From the NCBI RefSeq assembly GCF_008807075.1, contig NZ_CP035632.1, forward strand, positions 2,666,001 to 2,730,000: DNA of 64,000 nt. Reading direction: 5' to 3'. Shown piece after piece: positions 11,611 to 20,625 of this stretch. Source of the DNA: Synechococcus sp. RSCCF101. GTDB taxonomy: Bacteria; Cyanobacteriota; Cyanobacteriia; PCC-6307; Cyanobiaceae. Numbering within the stretch: position 1 is the stretch's first letter; each line of letters begins with the position of its first letter. The notes below the pieces were generated by a model. The model was given only the letters and a program-made list of their open reading frames with translations, was not told the origin of the DNA and did no database searches. The translations under genes and the position numbers were made by a program.

Positions 11611-12063
11611 ATGAGCCAGTCGGCCCCCTCCAGCGTCGCCGGAGACGATCGCGTCAGCCGCAGCGATGCGGAATGGCGCGAGCAGCTCAGCCCCGAGCAG
11701 TACCTGGTCACCCGCCAGGGGGGCACCGAGCGCGCCTTCACCGGCGCCTACTGGAACAACAAGCAGGCCGGCTCCTACAGCTGCGTGTGCTGTGGCGCCG
11801 AACTGTTCGACGCATCGGCCAAATTCGATTCCGGCACCGGCTGGCCCAGCTTCTGGGAAGGGGTGAAGCCCGAGGCCATCACGACCCACACCGACAGCAG
11901 CCACGGCATGAGCCGCACCGAGATCCGCTGTGCCCGCTGTGATGCCCATCTCGGTCACGTCTTCAGCGACGGGCCGCGTCCCACCGGCCTGCGCTACTGC
12001 GTGAACAGCGCCTCGCTCGACTTCATCCCTGCGGGTGGCTCCTCAGCGAGCACGGCCGGCTGA
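11611..12063 (+). CDS. msrB: Peptide-methionine (R)-S-oxide reductase
   Basis: Repairs methionine-R-sulfoxide in oxidised proteins. The 150-residue sequence has the structural zinc ligands C58/C61 and C107/C110, the substrate-binding stretch GTGWPSFW (76-82 region) and the catalytic RYCVNS (C130). Normal length for cyanobacterial MsrB. It begins 31 bases after the glycosyltransferase and may share its transcript. Confidence 0.95.
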   Translation: MSQSAPSSVAGDDRVSRSDAEWREQLSPEQYLVTRQGGTERAFTGAYWNNKQAGSYSCVCCGAELFDASAKFDSGTGWPSFWEGVKPEAITTHTDSSHGMSRTEIRCARCDAHLGHVFSDGPRPTGLRYCVNSASLDFIPAGGSSASTAG

Positions 12064-12072
12064 GGTTCCCCC

Positions 12073-13149
12073 TCAGGACCAGGGGTCGTCGAGATCGTCG
12101 GCCCCGACGTCCGGGATCGGCTCGCTGCCGGCCCGGCCAAGGGGACGCGAACCCGACTGATGGCCGCCGCCGATCGGCTCCGACGCGCTCCAGTTCTCCC
12201 GCCGTCCCCTCGATGAGGGCAACGGCTCCACATCGAGCGGATCGCGGCTGCGGGAGGCCGGGCGGCGCGTTGCGGGTCTGACCTCCTCGAACCGCTCGTC
12301 ACGGGGATCGTCGAGTGGTTCGTCCCGCCAGCGGGGCCGCTCCGGTTCCTCGTCCTCATCCAGGTAACGCTGCCGGCGCATGGGGGCCTGGCGCCGCTCC
12401 TCCAGCTCCACATACTCCATGTCCTCCTCCGCCTCGAACCGCTGCGTCGTGGCCGGGGCGATGCGGCGCTTCTCCGGCGCGGAGGCGGTGCCGGCGGGCA
12501 GCTGGTTCTCCACCGGCACCATGTTGATGCGGTAGCGCTCACGCTCCTCCTCCTCCCAGCTGGGGCCTCCGACCCCGAGCTTCTCGAGCAGGCCGCTGCC
12601 GAGCTGGCGGAGTTTGTCCTCGGCTCCCTCGTAGACGATGATCCGGTCGGGCCCGCTGCTCACCACCTCGTCGACCGGCAGCTCGTAGGTGCTGAGCACG
12701 CCCTCGCCCAGCAGGGGCACCCCGAGGGATCCGAGCACCAGGGTGACGAGTTCGCCGGTCTCGATGTCGAAGCTGAAGCCGAGCACCCGGCCGAGCTGCT
12801 GACCGGATTCGGTGATCACCTGGCAGTTGATGATCCGGTTGTAGCGCTCGGGGTTGAAGCCCTCGTCGAGGGCATCGGCCGTGTCGACCAGGATCACATC
12901 GCCCACCTGACGGATGCGATCGAGGCGCATCCAGCGCGGCAGTCCGGGCAGAAAGCGGGTGAGCGGGTTGTCGCGCAGACCCAGGGCCACCACCTCCCGG
13001 TGGTCCACATCCACCACCACTTCCCCCACCACGCCCAGTCGCCGGCCCGTGTCGCGGGTGATCACCTGGGTCCCCATCAGTTCCGAGCGCAGCCAGAGCC
13101 GATCGGGCGGCGTCGCGGGGGCAGGGTCAGTGGCGGGGGAGGAGGGCAA
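12073..13149 (-). CDS. Tandem PRC-barrel domain protein
   Basis: A 358-residue protein. Two PRC-barrel-like domains are visible, at about residues 20-95 (LMGTQVITRDTGRRLGVVGE ... DVILVDTAD) and 108-185 (CQVITESGQQLGRVLGFSFD ... PDRIIVYEG). The C-terminal 150 residues are low complexity, rich in Arg, Glu, Asp and Pro, similar in style to the Ycf66 tail. PRC barrels occur in RimM and photosynthetic reaction-centre H subunits; the role of this stand-alone cyanobacterial form is not known. It lies downstream of smc on the same strand. Confidence 0.8.
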   Translation of the reverse strand: MPSSPATDPAPATPPDRLWLRSELMGTQVITRDTGRRLGVVGEVVVDVDHREVVALGLRDNPLTRFLPGLPRWMRLDRIRQVGDVILVDTADALDEGFNPERYNRIINCQVITESGQQLGRVLGFSFDIETGELVTLVLGSLGVPLLGEGVLSTYELPVDEVVSSGPDRIIVYEGAEDKLRQLGSGLLEKLGVGGPSWEEEERERYRINMVPVENQLPAGTASAPEKRRIAPATTQRFEAEEDMEYVELEERRQAPMRRQRYLDEDEEPERPRWRDEPLDDPRDERFEEVRPATRRPASRSRDPLDVEPLPSSRGRRENWSASEPIGGGHQSGSRPLGRAGSEPIPDVGADDLDDPWS

Positions 13150-13226
13150 GCGCGGCCGGCCGAGGGGTCAGGAATTGGGGGTCATTGTGACGCAAGGCAC
13201 CCGTGCGGGGCGGGGCTGTTGGCGCA

Positions 13227-16200
13227 TCACGCCGCCGCCGGCAGCCCCACCACCTGGGTGTGGGCGCCACGGGCCTGGGTCACACCGATGGTGCGCTCCG
13301 CGGCCCCGATCATGGGACGCCTGTGGCTCACCACCAGGAACTGCGCCTCGCAGGCCTGGCGCTGGATCAGGCCCGCCAGACGCTCCACGTTCACGCCATC
13401 GAGAAAGGAGTCCACCTCATCGAGGGCATAGAAGGGTGAGGGCCGGAAGCGCTGCAGGGCGAACAGGAAGCTGAGGGCGGTGAGGGACTTCTCCCCCCCC
13501 GACATGGAGGCCAGCCGCCGCACGCTCTTGCCCCGGGGATGGGCCACCAGGGTCAGACCCCCCGCCAGCGGATCTTCCGGGGTGTCGAGCTGCAGATGGC
13601 CATCGCCGTCGGATAGCGCGGCGAAGATCTCCCGGAAATGGCCATCCACCGCCTGGAAGGCCTCCATGAAGGCCTCCTGACGGAGGGTGGCCACGGTCTC
13701 GATGCGCAGCATCAGTTCCTCCCGTTCATGGCCCAGCACCTCCAGGCGATCCGCCAGGCCCTGCAGGCGCTCCTCCAGTTCCTCCAGTTCCTGCAGGGCC
13801 AGCATGTTCACCGGTTCCAGGGCTTCCATGCGGCGCTGGATCTGGCCCAGCTCGGCCACCAGGGCGGCCAGCCCCGCCTGGCGGCGCTCCTCGGGGACGA
13901 CGGGCCGGGGGTCGGGCAGCGCCCGCTCCAGTTCCAGCAATCGGCTCCGGCGCGCGTCGCCCTCCTGCTCCAGGGCCCGGTCCTCCTCTTTCAGCCGCTC
14001 CAGGTTCCACTGGTCCTGCTGCTGCTGCTGGTTCAGTCCAGCGAGGTGGGCCTCCGCCTGATCCCTGGCCCGCCGCTGTTCGCCGAAGCGGGTCTGAAGG
14101 GCATCGCGCTGCGCCGTCAGGCTGCGGCGCTGGGTGTCGATGCGCTCGAGCTCCTCGGCCGCCTCCGCCTGCTCCGCGGCCAGGGCGGCGGTTGCCTGCT
14201 CAAGGCGGTGCAGCTCCTGTTGCTGCTGCTGATCCTGTGTGCTGAGCCCGTCCAGGGCCAGCTGCCGCTCGCGGCGACGGGAGAGGAGCGCATCGCGCTG
14301 CTGACGTGAGGTCTCCAGCGCCTGATCCGCCCGTTCCAGCTCCTCCTGGAACACGGTCCAGGGCTGGGTGCGATCCCGCTCCCGGTCCTGCTGGATCCGC
14401 TGATCCAGGGCTCCCATCTCCTCCAGGAGGGGCGCCAGGCCTGCAGCGATCTCCGCCAGCCGGCTCTCGCCCCGCTGCCGGTCGGCGGCCAGGGCCGTGA
14501 GCTGATCGGCCAGCGCTTGGGTGCGGGCATCCGCCGGGGCCTGATCGCGTTTCAGGGCGCTGCGCTCCGCTTCGAGAGCGGCGGTGGTCCGCTCCAGCTC
14601 CTGCAGCCGGGGCCGGAGCGTGTCGACCAGCTCCGAGAGCCGATGCTCCTTCTGACGTCCCGCCACAAGCGCCTCGCCCAGCTCCAGCAGCCGTCGACGC
14701 AGGGGCTCGGCGTTGTCCTCGTCGGAGCGGCTGCCGAAGCTGAGTCGGTCCGATCGGGGGGCCAGGCTGCCGCCGGTCATGGCGCCGCTGCGCTCGAGCA
14801 GCTCCCCCTCCAGGGTCACGGCCCGCACCCGCCCGAGCTGGCGGCGGGCACTGGCCAGATCCCGGTACACCTGCGTGTCACCGAATACGTGCTGGAACAC
14901 GGCCTCGTAGACCGCTTCGCACCGGATCAGATCGACCGCCCGTCCGACCAGCCCGTCCGGGCCCTGGGCGGTGCCCCGGCTCAGGGCGCCGCGGGCGAGC
15001 ACATCGCCGCCGCTGCGGGCCCGCAGCTTGTTGAGCGGCAGGAAGGTCAGCCGGCCGGCACGGCGGCTCTTCAGCAGTTCGATCGCCCGGGCGGCGATGC
15101 CGTCGTCGTCCACCACCACCTGGGCCAGGCGTCCTCCGGCGGCCACCTCGAGAGCGAGTCGCAGCGACTCCTCCACCTCCGCCAGCTGGGCCACCGGACC
15201 GTGCACCCCCTCCAGGCCGGAGGCCAGCAGGGTCCGCAGGGCGTTGGTCCCCCGCTGCTCCTGCAGGGTGGCGCGGCGCGATTCCGCCCGTGCGATCTGC
15301 TGCTCCAGCCCCTGCTGCTCCCGTTCGAGCCGCTGGCGCGTGCGCTGCTGCAGATCCAGCTCAGCGGCCGCCTCCTGGAACCGCTTCTGCCCGGCCGTGA
15401 TCTGGCTGAGGCAGCTCGAGAGCTGCTGCTCCAGTTCCTGCAGCCGCGTGTCCGTGCGCTGCCCGCGCCCCTGCTGGTCACGCGCCTGACCCTGAAGATC
15501 CTCCATCCGCTGCCGCGTCTGGCTGAGCCGCTCATCGAGGCGCTCCTGCTCCTGCTGCAGGGGGGTGATGCGCGACTGCAGCGCGTCGCGGCGGGCGGCC
15601 CGCTCCTGGATCTCCTCCAGCCAGGCCTCGGAGCGCCCGGCCACGTCGCTCAGCCGCCGCCGGGCCAGGTCCACCTCCGACGCCCTGGTTCGGCAGGTCG
15701 CTTCCGCCTGCTCCAGCAGGGGGCCGTCATCCACTTCCTCCAGCCGCCGGCGCTCCTCGAGACGCCGCTGCCGTTCCGTCTGCCAGCGCTGCCTGTCACC
15801 CGCCAGGCCATGGCCGCGCTGCTGCAGCTGCGCGCTGCGCCGGCCCACCTCCCGTTCGCTCGCATCGAGCCCGGCGATCTCGCCCTGAACGGCCAGCAGC
15901 TGCTCCTCGCCCAGGGCGCGCACCTCCGCCTGCAGCTGCTGCAGGGCTGCGGCGGCCTCCGTGATCCGCTGCCGGCGCTCCTCCATGCCGCGGCCGAGCT
16001 GCTCGACGTCGGTCGCGATGGTCTGCCGGCGCTGGACGAGCTGCTCCAGTTCCCGGCAGGCCTGCTCGTAGCTCAGGAGCTGCTCCTGGAGCCGGCCCTC
16101 CTGCAGCTGCTCGCGCAGAGCCTGGTAGCTGCGGGCCTTGGCACAGTCTCGCTCGAGCCGCTGGCGGGCGCTGAGCAGCTCCTGCTCCACGATGCGGCAG

Positions 16201-16829
16201 CGGTCCTGCCGCTCCTGCACCTCATCGAGCTTGCCCCGGCTCTGTTCGATGCGGGCATCAAACAGAGCCACCCCCGCCAGTTCGTCGATCAGACCGCGCC
16301 GTTCCCGCGACCCCATCGAGACGATGCGGGTCACATCGCCCTGCATCACCACGTTGCTGCCTTCCGGATCCACCCGCAGCCGCCTGAGCTGAGCCTGCAG
16401 CTGGGGCAGCGTGCAGGGCACGCCATCGGCGCTGTAGGTGCTGCTGTAGGTGCCCCCGGGTGCCAGGCGCAGGCGCCGGCTCACGGTCCAGCTGGTCTGA
16501 TCCCTGGCGATCCAGGGTCCCTCCGCCGGCCGCTCCAGACCCTCCTCGGCGGCGTCCGGCTGCCAGCCGCTCAGATCGAAACGGACGCTCACCTCCGTTT
16601 CCGAGCCCTTGCCCTGGCGGGTCGCTCCGCTGTTGATCAGATCCGGCAGCCGCTCGGCCCGCATGCCGCGGCTGGTGGCCAGGCCGAGGCAGAAGAGGAT
16701 GCCGTCGAGGATGTTGCTCTTGCCGGAGCCGTTGGGGCCGGTCACCACGGTGAAGCCGGGCTCCAGCGGAATAGCGACGCTTCCGCCGAAGGATTTGAAC
16801 TGTCTCAGCTCGACCCGGTCGATGCGCAC
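13227..16829 (-). CDS. smc: Chromosome segregation protein SMC
   Basis: A 1200-residue structural-maintenance-of-chromosomes ATPase. The N-terminal head has Walker A GPNGSGKS at residues 31-38. Long heptad-rich coiled coils flank a hinge at roughly 520-690 (ALEVAAGGRLAQVVVDDD ... FLPLNKL). The C-terminal head has the signature MSGGEKSLTALSFLFAL and Walker B FYALDEVDSFLD. The open frame continues upstream to 17093 but would overlap the divergent gene at 16930; the GTG at 16829 gives the conserved VRIDRVELRQFKSFGG N-terminus. Normal length. Confidence 0.95.
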   Translation of the reverse strand: MRIDRVELRQFKSFGGSVAIPLEPGFTVVTGPNGSGKSNILDGILFCLGLATSRGMRAERLPDLINSGATRQGKGSETEVSVRFDLSGWQPDAAEEGLERPAEGPWIARDQTSWTVSRRLRLAPGGTYSSTYSADGVPCTLPQLQAQLRRLRVDPEGSNVVMQGDVTRIVSMGSRERRGLIDELAGVALFDARIEQSRGKLDEVQERQDRCRIVEQELLSARQRLERDCAKARSYQALREQLQEGRLQEQLLSYEQACRELEQLVQRRQTIATDVEQLGRGMEERRQRITEAAAALQQLQAEVRALGEEQLLAVQGEIAGLDASEREVGRRSAQLQQRGHGLAGDRQRWQTERQRRLEERRRLEEVDDGPLLEQAEATCRTRASEVDLARRRLSDVAGRSEAWLEEIQERAARRDALQSRITPLQQEQERLDERLSQTRQRMEDLQGQARDQQGRGQRTDTRLQELEQQLSSCLSQITAGQKRFQEAAAELDLQQRTRQRLEREQQGLEQQIARAESRRATLQEQRGTNALRTLLASGLEGVHGPVAQLAEVEESLRLALEVAAGGRLAQVVVDDDGIAARAIELLKSRRAGRLTFLPLNKLRARSGGDVLARGALSRGTAQGPDGLVGRAVDLIRCEAVYEAVFQHVFGDTQVYRDLASARRQLGRVRAVTLEGELLERSGAMTGGSLAPRSDRLSFGSRSDEDNAEPLRRRLLELGEALVAGRQKEHRLSELVDTLRPRLQELERTTAALEAERSALKRDQAPADARTQALADQLTALAADRQRGESRLAEIAAGLAPLLEEMGALDQRIQQDRERDRTQPWTVFQEELERADQALETSRQQRDALLSRRRERQLALDGLSTQDQQQQQELHRLEQATAALAAEQAEAAEELERIDTQRRSLTAQRDALQTRFGEQRRARDQAEAHLAGLNQQQQQDQWNLERLKEEDRALEQEGDARRSRLLELERALPDPRPVVPEERRQAGLAALVAELGQIQRRMEALEPVNMLALQELEELEERLQGLADRLEVLGHEREELMLRIETVATLRQEAFMEAFQAVDGHFREIFAALSDGDGHLQLDTPEDPLAGGLTLVAHPRGKSVRRLASMSGGEKSLTALSFLFALQRFRPSPFYALDEVDSFLDGVNVERLAGLIQRQACEAQFLVVSHRRPMIGAAERTIGVTQARGAHTQVVGLPAAA

Positions 16830-16929
16830 CGCAGGTCTTCTGAGACGTGCCGGCGAAATGTAGCGGAAGCGTGACGCGCCACAAGGGCCCTCCCTACGTT
16901 GAAACCACTCCTTTGCTGCAGCTCCAGCC

Positions 16930-17445
16930 ATGGCCGACGATTCCCATGCGGCGCCGCCCGGGTCGGCGGCAGCGGCCGATGCTCCCGCTGAGGCCAGCCC
17001 CGGTTCCGATGCGGGCTCACGCGCGGCCGAACAGGGCCGTGATGGCGGCCTGGCCGGCCGGTTCCGTGAGCAGTTCAGTGCTCTCCTGCCCACGATTCAG
17101 GAGCGCTGGCCCGGTGTGGCCCGCGAGGCCCTGGAGGCCACCCGCGGCAGCCTGGATGAGGTGGCGGGTCTGATCGCAGGTCGCACGGGCGATCAGGCCG
17201 GTCGCATCCGCGGCCAACTGCATGACCTGCTCCAGTCGGCAGCCAGTGGCTCCAGGGACCTAGCCGGCAATCTGGAGCCGCTGGAGCGTCAGCTCGAGCA
17301 GCTGCTCGATGAGCTGAACAGCACCCTGCGCCCCCGTATCGAGCGACCCGTGCGCAGTCGCCCGCTCCTGGCCGTGGCCCTGGCCGCCGGCGCCGGCTTC
17401 GTGGCCGGACTGCTGCTGTCGCCGGCCCGGCGCCGCTCCTCCTGA
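16930..17445 (+). CDS. DUF883/YqjD-like membrane-anchored protein
   Basis: A 171-residue protein with a disordered Ala/Gly/Ser-rich N-terminus, a helical middle (residues about 45-130) and one C-terminal transmembrane segment (PLLAVALAAGAGFVAGLLL) followed by a basic tail. This is the layout of ElaB/YqjD (DUF883) ribosome- or membrane-associated proteins. Divergent from smc with a 100-bp gap. The following gene encodes a YqjE-like protein, which is the same pairing seen in proteobacteria and supports the call; function unproven. Confidence 0.65.
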   Translation: MADDSHAAPPGSAAAADAPAEASPGSDAGSRAAEQGRDGGLAGRFREQFSALLPTIQERWPGVAREALEATRGSLDEVAGLIAGRTGDQAGRIRGQLHDLLQSAASGSRDLAGNLEPLERQLEQLLDELNSTLRPRIERPVRSRPLLAVALAAGAGFVAGLLLSPARRRSS

Positions 17446-17450
17446 CGTCC

Positions 17451-17822
17451 ATGGCGATGGCGCGCAAGGCGATGGGCCGGGTGGCCGCCCTGATGGGCTC
17501 GGTGATGGACCTGCATGTGCGTCTGGCGCTGCAGGAGGTGGACCGGGAAAAACGCCGCCTGATCAGCGGCGCCCTGCTGCTGGCCACCGGTGGCACGCTG
17601 ATGCTTCTGGCACTGGTGGCCGCCGAGCTGGCGCTGCTGCTCTGGATGCGTCAGAGCTGGGGCTGGAGCTGGCTGCAGGCGTCGCTGGCCCTGGCGGTCG
17701 GAGACCTTGTCCTGGCGGGGCTGATGCTTCGGGTGGGTGGGGCCTACCTCAGCGGTCCCTACCTGCCCGAAACCACAGCCGGGCTGGCCCGCACCTCCAA
17801 GGTTCTGCTGGGCCGCGACTGA
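17451..17822 (+). CDS. Phage-holin-family / YqjE-like membrane protein
   Basis: A 123-residue protein with two adjacent hydrophobic helices (about 39-62 and 74-93) after a basic N-terminal helix that contains LHVRLALQEVDREKRRL, typical of the holin superfamily III / YqjE group. Begins five bases after the YqjD-like gene, so they form an operon. The name refers to fold similarity only; nothing else phage-like is present. Confidence 0.75.
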   Translation: MAMARKAMGRVAALMGSVMDLHVRLALQEVDREKRRLISGALLLATGGTLMLLALVAAELALLLWMRQSWGWSWLQASLALAVGDLVLAGLMLRVGGAYLSGPYLPETTAGLARTSKVLLGRD

Positions 17823-17835
17823 GGCCGCTTCCGCT

Positions 17836-18972
17836 TCAGCGGATCGCGTAGTGCAGCCAGCGGCAGTCGATCCCGCCGGCGCTCACGGGGATCCGTCGGG
17901 TTGCCTTGAGCCGCAGGGCCCGCGTCAGACCGGCGTTGCCGCTCAGCAGCCAGAGCTGCCAGCCACCGCAGCGCTCGCGCACCACCCGGCCCAGACGGTC
18001 GTAGAGCTTCTCAAGGGCTTCGCCGTCGTCTGCTCCGAGCCGGGCGCCCCATGGGGGATTGCAGACCAGCACACCGCTCTCCCGGGGTGGAACGAACTGC
18101 TCGAGGTCAGCCGCGCGCCAGGAGATGGCCTCCGCCACGCCGGCCCGCTGCGCATTCGCTTCGGCCTGCGCCAGCACGTCGGGATCGCGGTCCAGGCCGA
18201 TGAGCGGCGGGCGGCCGGGCTCGATCGCCCGCGCCATGGCTTCCGCCTCCTGCCGCTCCCGCTGCCAGAGCGCCGCATCGAAATCCGCCCAGTGCTGCAG
18301 CCCGCTCTGCCGCAGCAGTCCGGCGGCGCGTCCCCAGTGGCGGCAGGCGGCCTCGAGCAGCAGCGTGCCCGAACCGCAGAGCGGATCCACCAGGGGACAG
18401 GACCCGTCCCAGCCGGTCAGGTCGATCAGGCCGGCCGCCAGGTTCTCCTTCAGGGGCGCCTTGCCCACGGCCTGGCGCCAGCCGCGGCGATGCAGGCTGC
18501 CGCAGGAGCCATCGAGGCTGAGCACCGCCGTGCCGTGGCTCAGGTGCAGGTGCAGGCCGCAGTCGGGTTGGCTCAGATCCACGTTGGAGCGCCGGCCCCG
18601 GAGCCGCATCTGCTCCTCCACCACGGCGTTCTTCACCTGGAGCGCGGTGACGTGGCTGTGGTTGAGGCCCGGGGCCTGGCCGCTCACATCCACACGCAGA
18701 CTCAGTTCCGGCGGCAGCCAGCGGCCCCAGTCCACCGAACGCTGAATTCCCTCTCGCAGATCGGCCCGGCCAGCGCAGGGAAAGCGGGCCAGTTCCCGCA
18801 GGATGCGGAAGGGCAGCCGTGCCCTCAGATGCAGCCGGTAGAGCCCGGCCAGATCAGTCTGAAAGGCCAGCGCCTGCGGTCGCACCCGGATGGCGCTGCC
18901 GCCCAGCTCCTCCAGTTCCTCAGCGGCCACCGGCTCCAGGCCGGGAGGCACCACAGCAACGGCGTTGATCAT
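17836..18972 (-). CDS. RlmL/YpsC-like RNA N2-guanosine methyltransferase
   Basis: A 378-residue class I SAM-dependent RNA methyltransferase. The N-terminal half is a ferredoxin-like plus THUMP-type RNA-binding region (VVPPGLEPVAAEELEELGG; SLHRRGWRQ near 170). The catalytic half has motif I DPLCGSGTLLLEA and motif IV CNPPWGARLG (NPPW in place of the common NPPY). Relatives modify 23S rRNA G2445. I chose the ATG at 18972 over the TTG at 18987 because MINAVAVVPPGLE is the usual start. Divergent from ssrA. Confidence 0.88.
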   Translation of the reverse strand: MINAVAVVPPGLEPVAAEELEELGGSAIRVRPQALAFQTDLAGLYRLHLRARLPFRILRELARFPCAGRADLREGIQRSVDWGRWLPPELSLRVDVSGQAPGLNHSHVTALQVKNAVVEEQMRLRGRRSNVDLSQPDCGLHLHLSHGTAVLSLDGSCGSLHRRGWRQAVGKAPLKENLAAGLIDLTGWDGSCPLVDPLCGSGTLLLEAACRHWGRAAGLLRQSGLQHWADFDAALWQRERQEAEAMARAIEPGRPPLIGLDRDPDVLAQAEANAQRAGVAEAISWRAADLEQFVPPRESGVLVCNPPWGARLGADDGEALEKLYDRLGRVVRERCGGWQLWLLSGNAGLTRALRLKATRRIPVSAGGIDCRWLHYAIR

Positions 18973-19016
18973 GCGGTGAGGAGCCAACCAGCGGGCAGCT
19001 CTGTCAGAATGAATAC

Positions 19017-19285
19017 GTCCACCAGTGGTGGACTAGGTGATCCACACCAGTGTTTCGGACAGCGGTTCGATTCCGCTCAGCTCCATTCTCCGGCCCGATC
19101 CAGGGCCATCCCGGGGCTGCCATGGTTTCGACGGGGCATGAGGAGGGTGACTGAAGCCTGCTCGGTGAGAGCAAACCCGTAACAGCGAACAACATCGTTC
19201 GTTTCTCCCGTCAGCCCGCCCCTGTGCTGGCCTGACCTTCTAAGGGAGATGGGGTGAGGTCAGCCTTATCACCCAAATGACCCAT
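19017..19285 (+). ncRNA. ssrA: Permuted two-piece tmRNA precursor
   Basis: Transfer-messenger RNA that rescues stalled ribosomes. The acceptor piece comes first: T arm GGACAGCGGTTCGATTCCGC and 3' strand CAGCTCC plus A (19078-19085). About 27 bases are then presumably removed, and the coding piece starts at GGGGCTG (19113-19119). The acceptor helix pairs GGGGCTG with CAGCTCC and keeps the G3-U wobble required by alanyl-tRNA synthetase. The tag frame starts at GCG near 19184 and reads ANNIVRFSRQPAPVLA then TGA. A pseudoknot (GGCCTGACC/GGTCAGCC with GGGTGA/TCACCC) follows at about 19229-19273. This permuted order is known from Synechococcus and Prochlorococcus. Exact precursor ends are uncertain. 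Confidence 0.92.
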
Positions 19286-19286
19286 G

Positions 19287-19305
19287 GGGCCTGGAAGGGC
19301 CCTTT
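19287..19305 (+). terminator. Terminator-like hairpin after ssrA
   Basis: GGGCC (19287-19291) pairs with GGCCC (19298-19302) across loop TGGAAG, followed by TTT. It lies directly after the tmRNA pseudoknot and before the stop of the convergent oxidoreductase gene, so it may serve both. Confidence 0.5.
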
Positions 19306-19312
19306 CCATCCT

Positions 19313-20542
19313 TCAGCCCTTGATCAGGGCCCGGCTGATCTCCCGTGCCGCGGCACGGCCGCCATAGAGGTTGCGGGCCGCCGGTCCGAGGCGCAGAGAG
19401 GCCAGTCCACCCATCACGTGCACCGCCGTTCCCGGCAGGCGCAGGTCGGACGTGAGCACGGGCCAGTCGTCCACCAGTTCGAGTGGGGTCTGGCGACGGA
19501 GCTGCCGCAGCAGCGGGTGGTGGCTCACACCGAGCTGATGACCGGTGGCCAGCCAGATGCGATCGGCCACCAGGGCGCTGCCAGTGCGGCAGCGCACCTG
19601 CCAGTGGCCATCGCACCAGTGCGCATCGCTCACCTCGCACTGCTCCTGGATCTGCAGGGTCCCGTGCTGACGCTCCCATTGCAGGGTCATGGCCAGCTGA
19701 GGGGTGATCGAACCGCCGTCGCGCGCTGCCAGCACCTGGTGCCGCCGCCGCTGCCAGCAGGGCTCGCTCTGGAACGCCTTCAGGTATTTCGGCCCCAGCC
19801 AGCCCGGATCGGCATCGAACAGCTTGCTGCGCAGGTGGCGCCGGCAGAGCAATGTCACCCTGGCGCCGCGCCGGATGGCGCCGACGGCCAGATGGGCGCT
19901 GGTGAGGCCGCCGCCCACGATCAGCACGTGCCGGTCGGCCAGGTCCCGGCAGTTGGCCAGATCGATGGTCTGACTGTGGGCCAGGGCGTGGCTGGGATAG
20001 GGGCCACCGATCCGTTCCACCCACGGCGGCAGCTGGGGTGTTCCGCTGCCGGTGGCGATCACCAGCCGCCGGGCCTGGAGCCGGGAACCGTCGCTCAGGC
20101 CCAGATTCAGTCCGTCGGATGGCTCCCCCCGCAGCTCAACCGTCTCCAGAGAGGCGGCCTGCACCCGGTCGGTGAGCTCAAACTCCTGCACCACGCTCCG
20201 GCAGAAGGCCTGGAACAGAGCGGTGTGCGGGATCAGGTAGGGGCCCTCCAGCTCACGGCTGCGCTGATGCTCCTGGGCGTAGGTCCGCAGCGCGTTCGGG
20301 TTGGGGTGGGGATGGTGCGGTGACGGCGAGCGCAGCTGGGGGATGCCCAGGCGCTCCATCTGGCGATGCCAGCCGTGCAGCCAGGTGCCGCTGGGATCGA
20401 ACACGCGCAGATGGCGGCGACAGCGCGGCCGCTTCTGCAGCAGCAGGCAGGCGAGGGTGAGGGCCTGAGGGCCGGCCCCGGCGATCACCACATCCGCCGG
20501 AGGCCGCGGCCTCTCGGTGCTGGCAGGGCTGGCGGTCGGCAC
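19313..20542 (-). CDS. FAD/NAD(P)-binding oxidoreductase
   Basis: A 409-residue Rossmann-type flavoprotein. An FAD dinucleotide-binding motif lies at residues 17-34 (DVVIAGAGPQALTLACLL) and an NAD(P)-binding motif in the middle (VLIVGGGLTSAHLA), with the ATGxGxP-like stretch IATGSGTPQLPPWV between. The layout is close to lysine/ornithine N-monooxygenase and related FAD/NAD(P)-binding proteins; the substrate is unknown. It is divergent from a COG0523 GTPase gene with a shared 83-bp promoter region holding a perfect GAGAA-N3-TTCTC repeat, so it is probably coregulated with the metal genes. Confidence 0.8.
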   Translation of the reverse strand: MPTASPASTERPRPPADVVIAGAGPQALTLACLLLQKRPRCRRHLRVFDPSGTWLHGWHRQMERLGIPQLRSPSPHHPHPNPNALRTYAQEHQRSRELEGPYLIPHTALFQAFCRSVVQEFELTDRVQAASLETVELRGEPSDGLNLGLSDGSRLQARRLVIATGSGTPQLPPWVERIGGPYPSHALAHSQTIDLANCRDLADRHVLIVGGGLTSAHLAVGAIRRGARVTLLCRRHLRSKLFDADPGWLGPKYLKAFQSEPCWQRRRHQVLAARDGGSITPQLAMTLQWERQHGTLQIQEQCEVSDAHWCDGHWQVRCRTGSALVADRIWLATGHQLGVSHHPLLRQLRRQTPLELVDDWPVLTSDLRLPGTAVHVMGGLASLRLGPAARNLYGGRAAAREISRALIKG

Positions 20543-20576
20543 GGCTGCGGATCCCGCGCGGGATTCTCCCTGAAAC

Positions 20577-20589
20577 GAGAACCATTCTC
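20577..20589. promoter_or_regulatory. Metal-regulator box 1 (Zur-like), perfect
   Basis: GAGAACCATTCTC, a perfect 5-3-5 inverted repeat between the divergent oxidoreductase (start 20542) and COG0523 GTPase (start 20626) genes. The same motif recurs at three other promoters in the next 7 kb. It resembles cyanobacterial Zur sites (AT-rich 7-1-7 repeats around TGA-N-TCA) in position and symmetry, but the regulator is inferred. Confidence 0.7.
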
Positions 20590-20625
20590 ACATAGGCTTG
20601 GGTCGGAGTTCCGTGCCGTTCGGTC

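Noticed and set aside
14517-16874. 785-codon plus-strand open frame opposite smc
   Set aside because: Antisense shadow caused by the Gln/Glu/Leu-rich coiled coil of smc at high GC; no domains or RBS.
17451-17822. Prophage signal from the holin-like annotation
   Set aside because: It pairs with a YqjD-like gene and no other phage gene is near; the name reflects fold similarity only.
19011-19262. Short protein ORFs in the ssrA region
   Set aside because: The sequence is explained fully by the permuted tmRNA and its tag frame.
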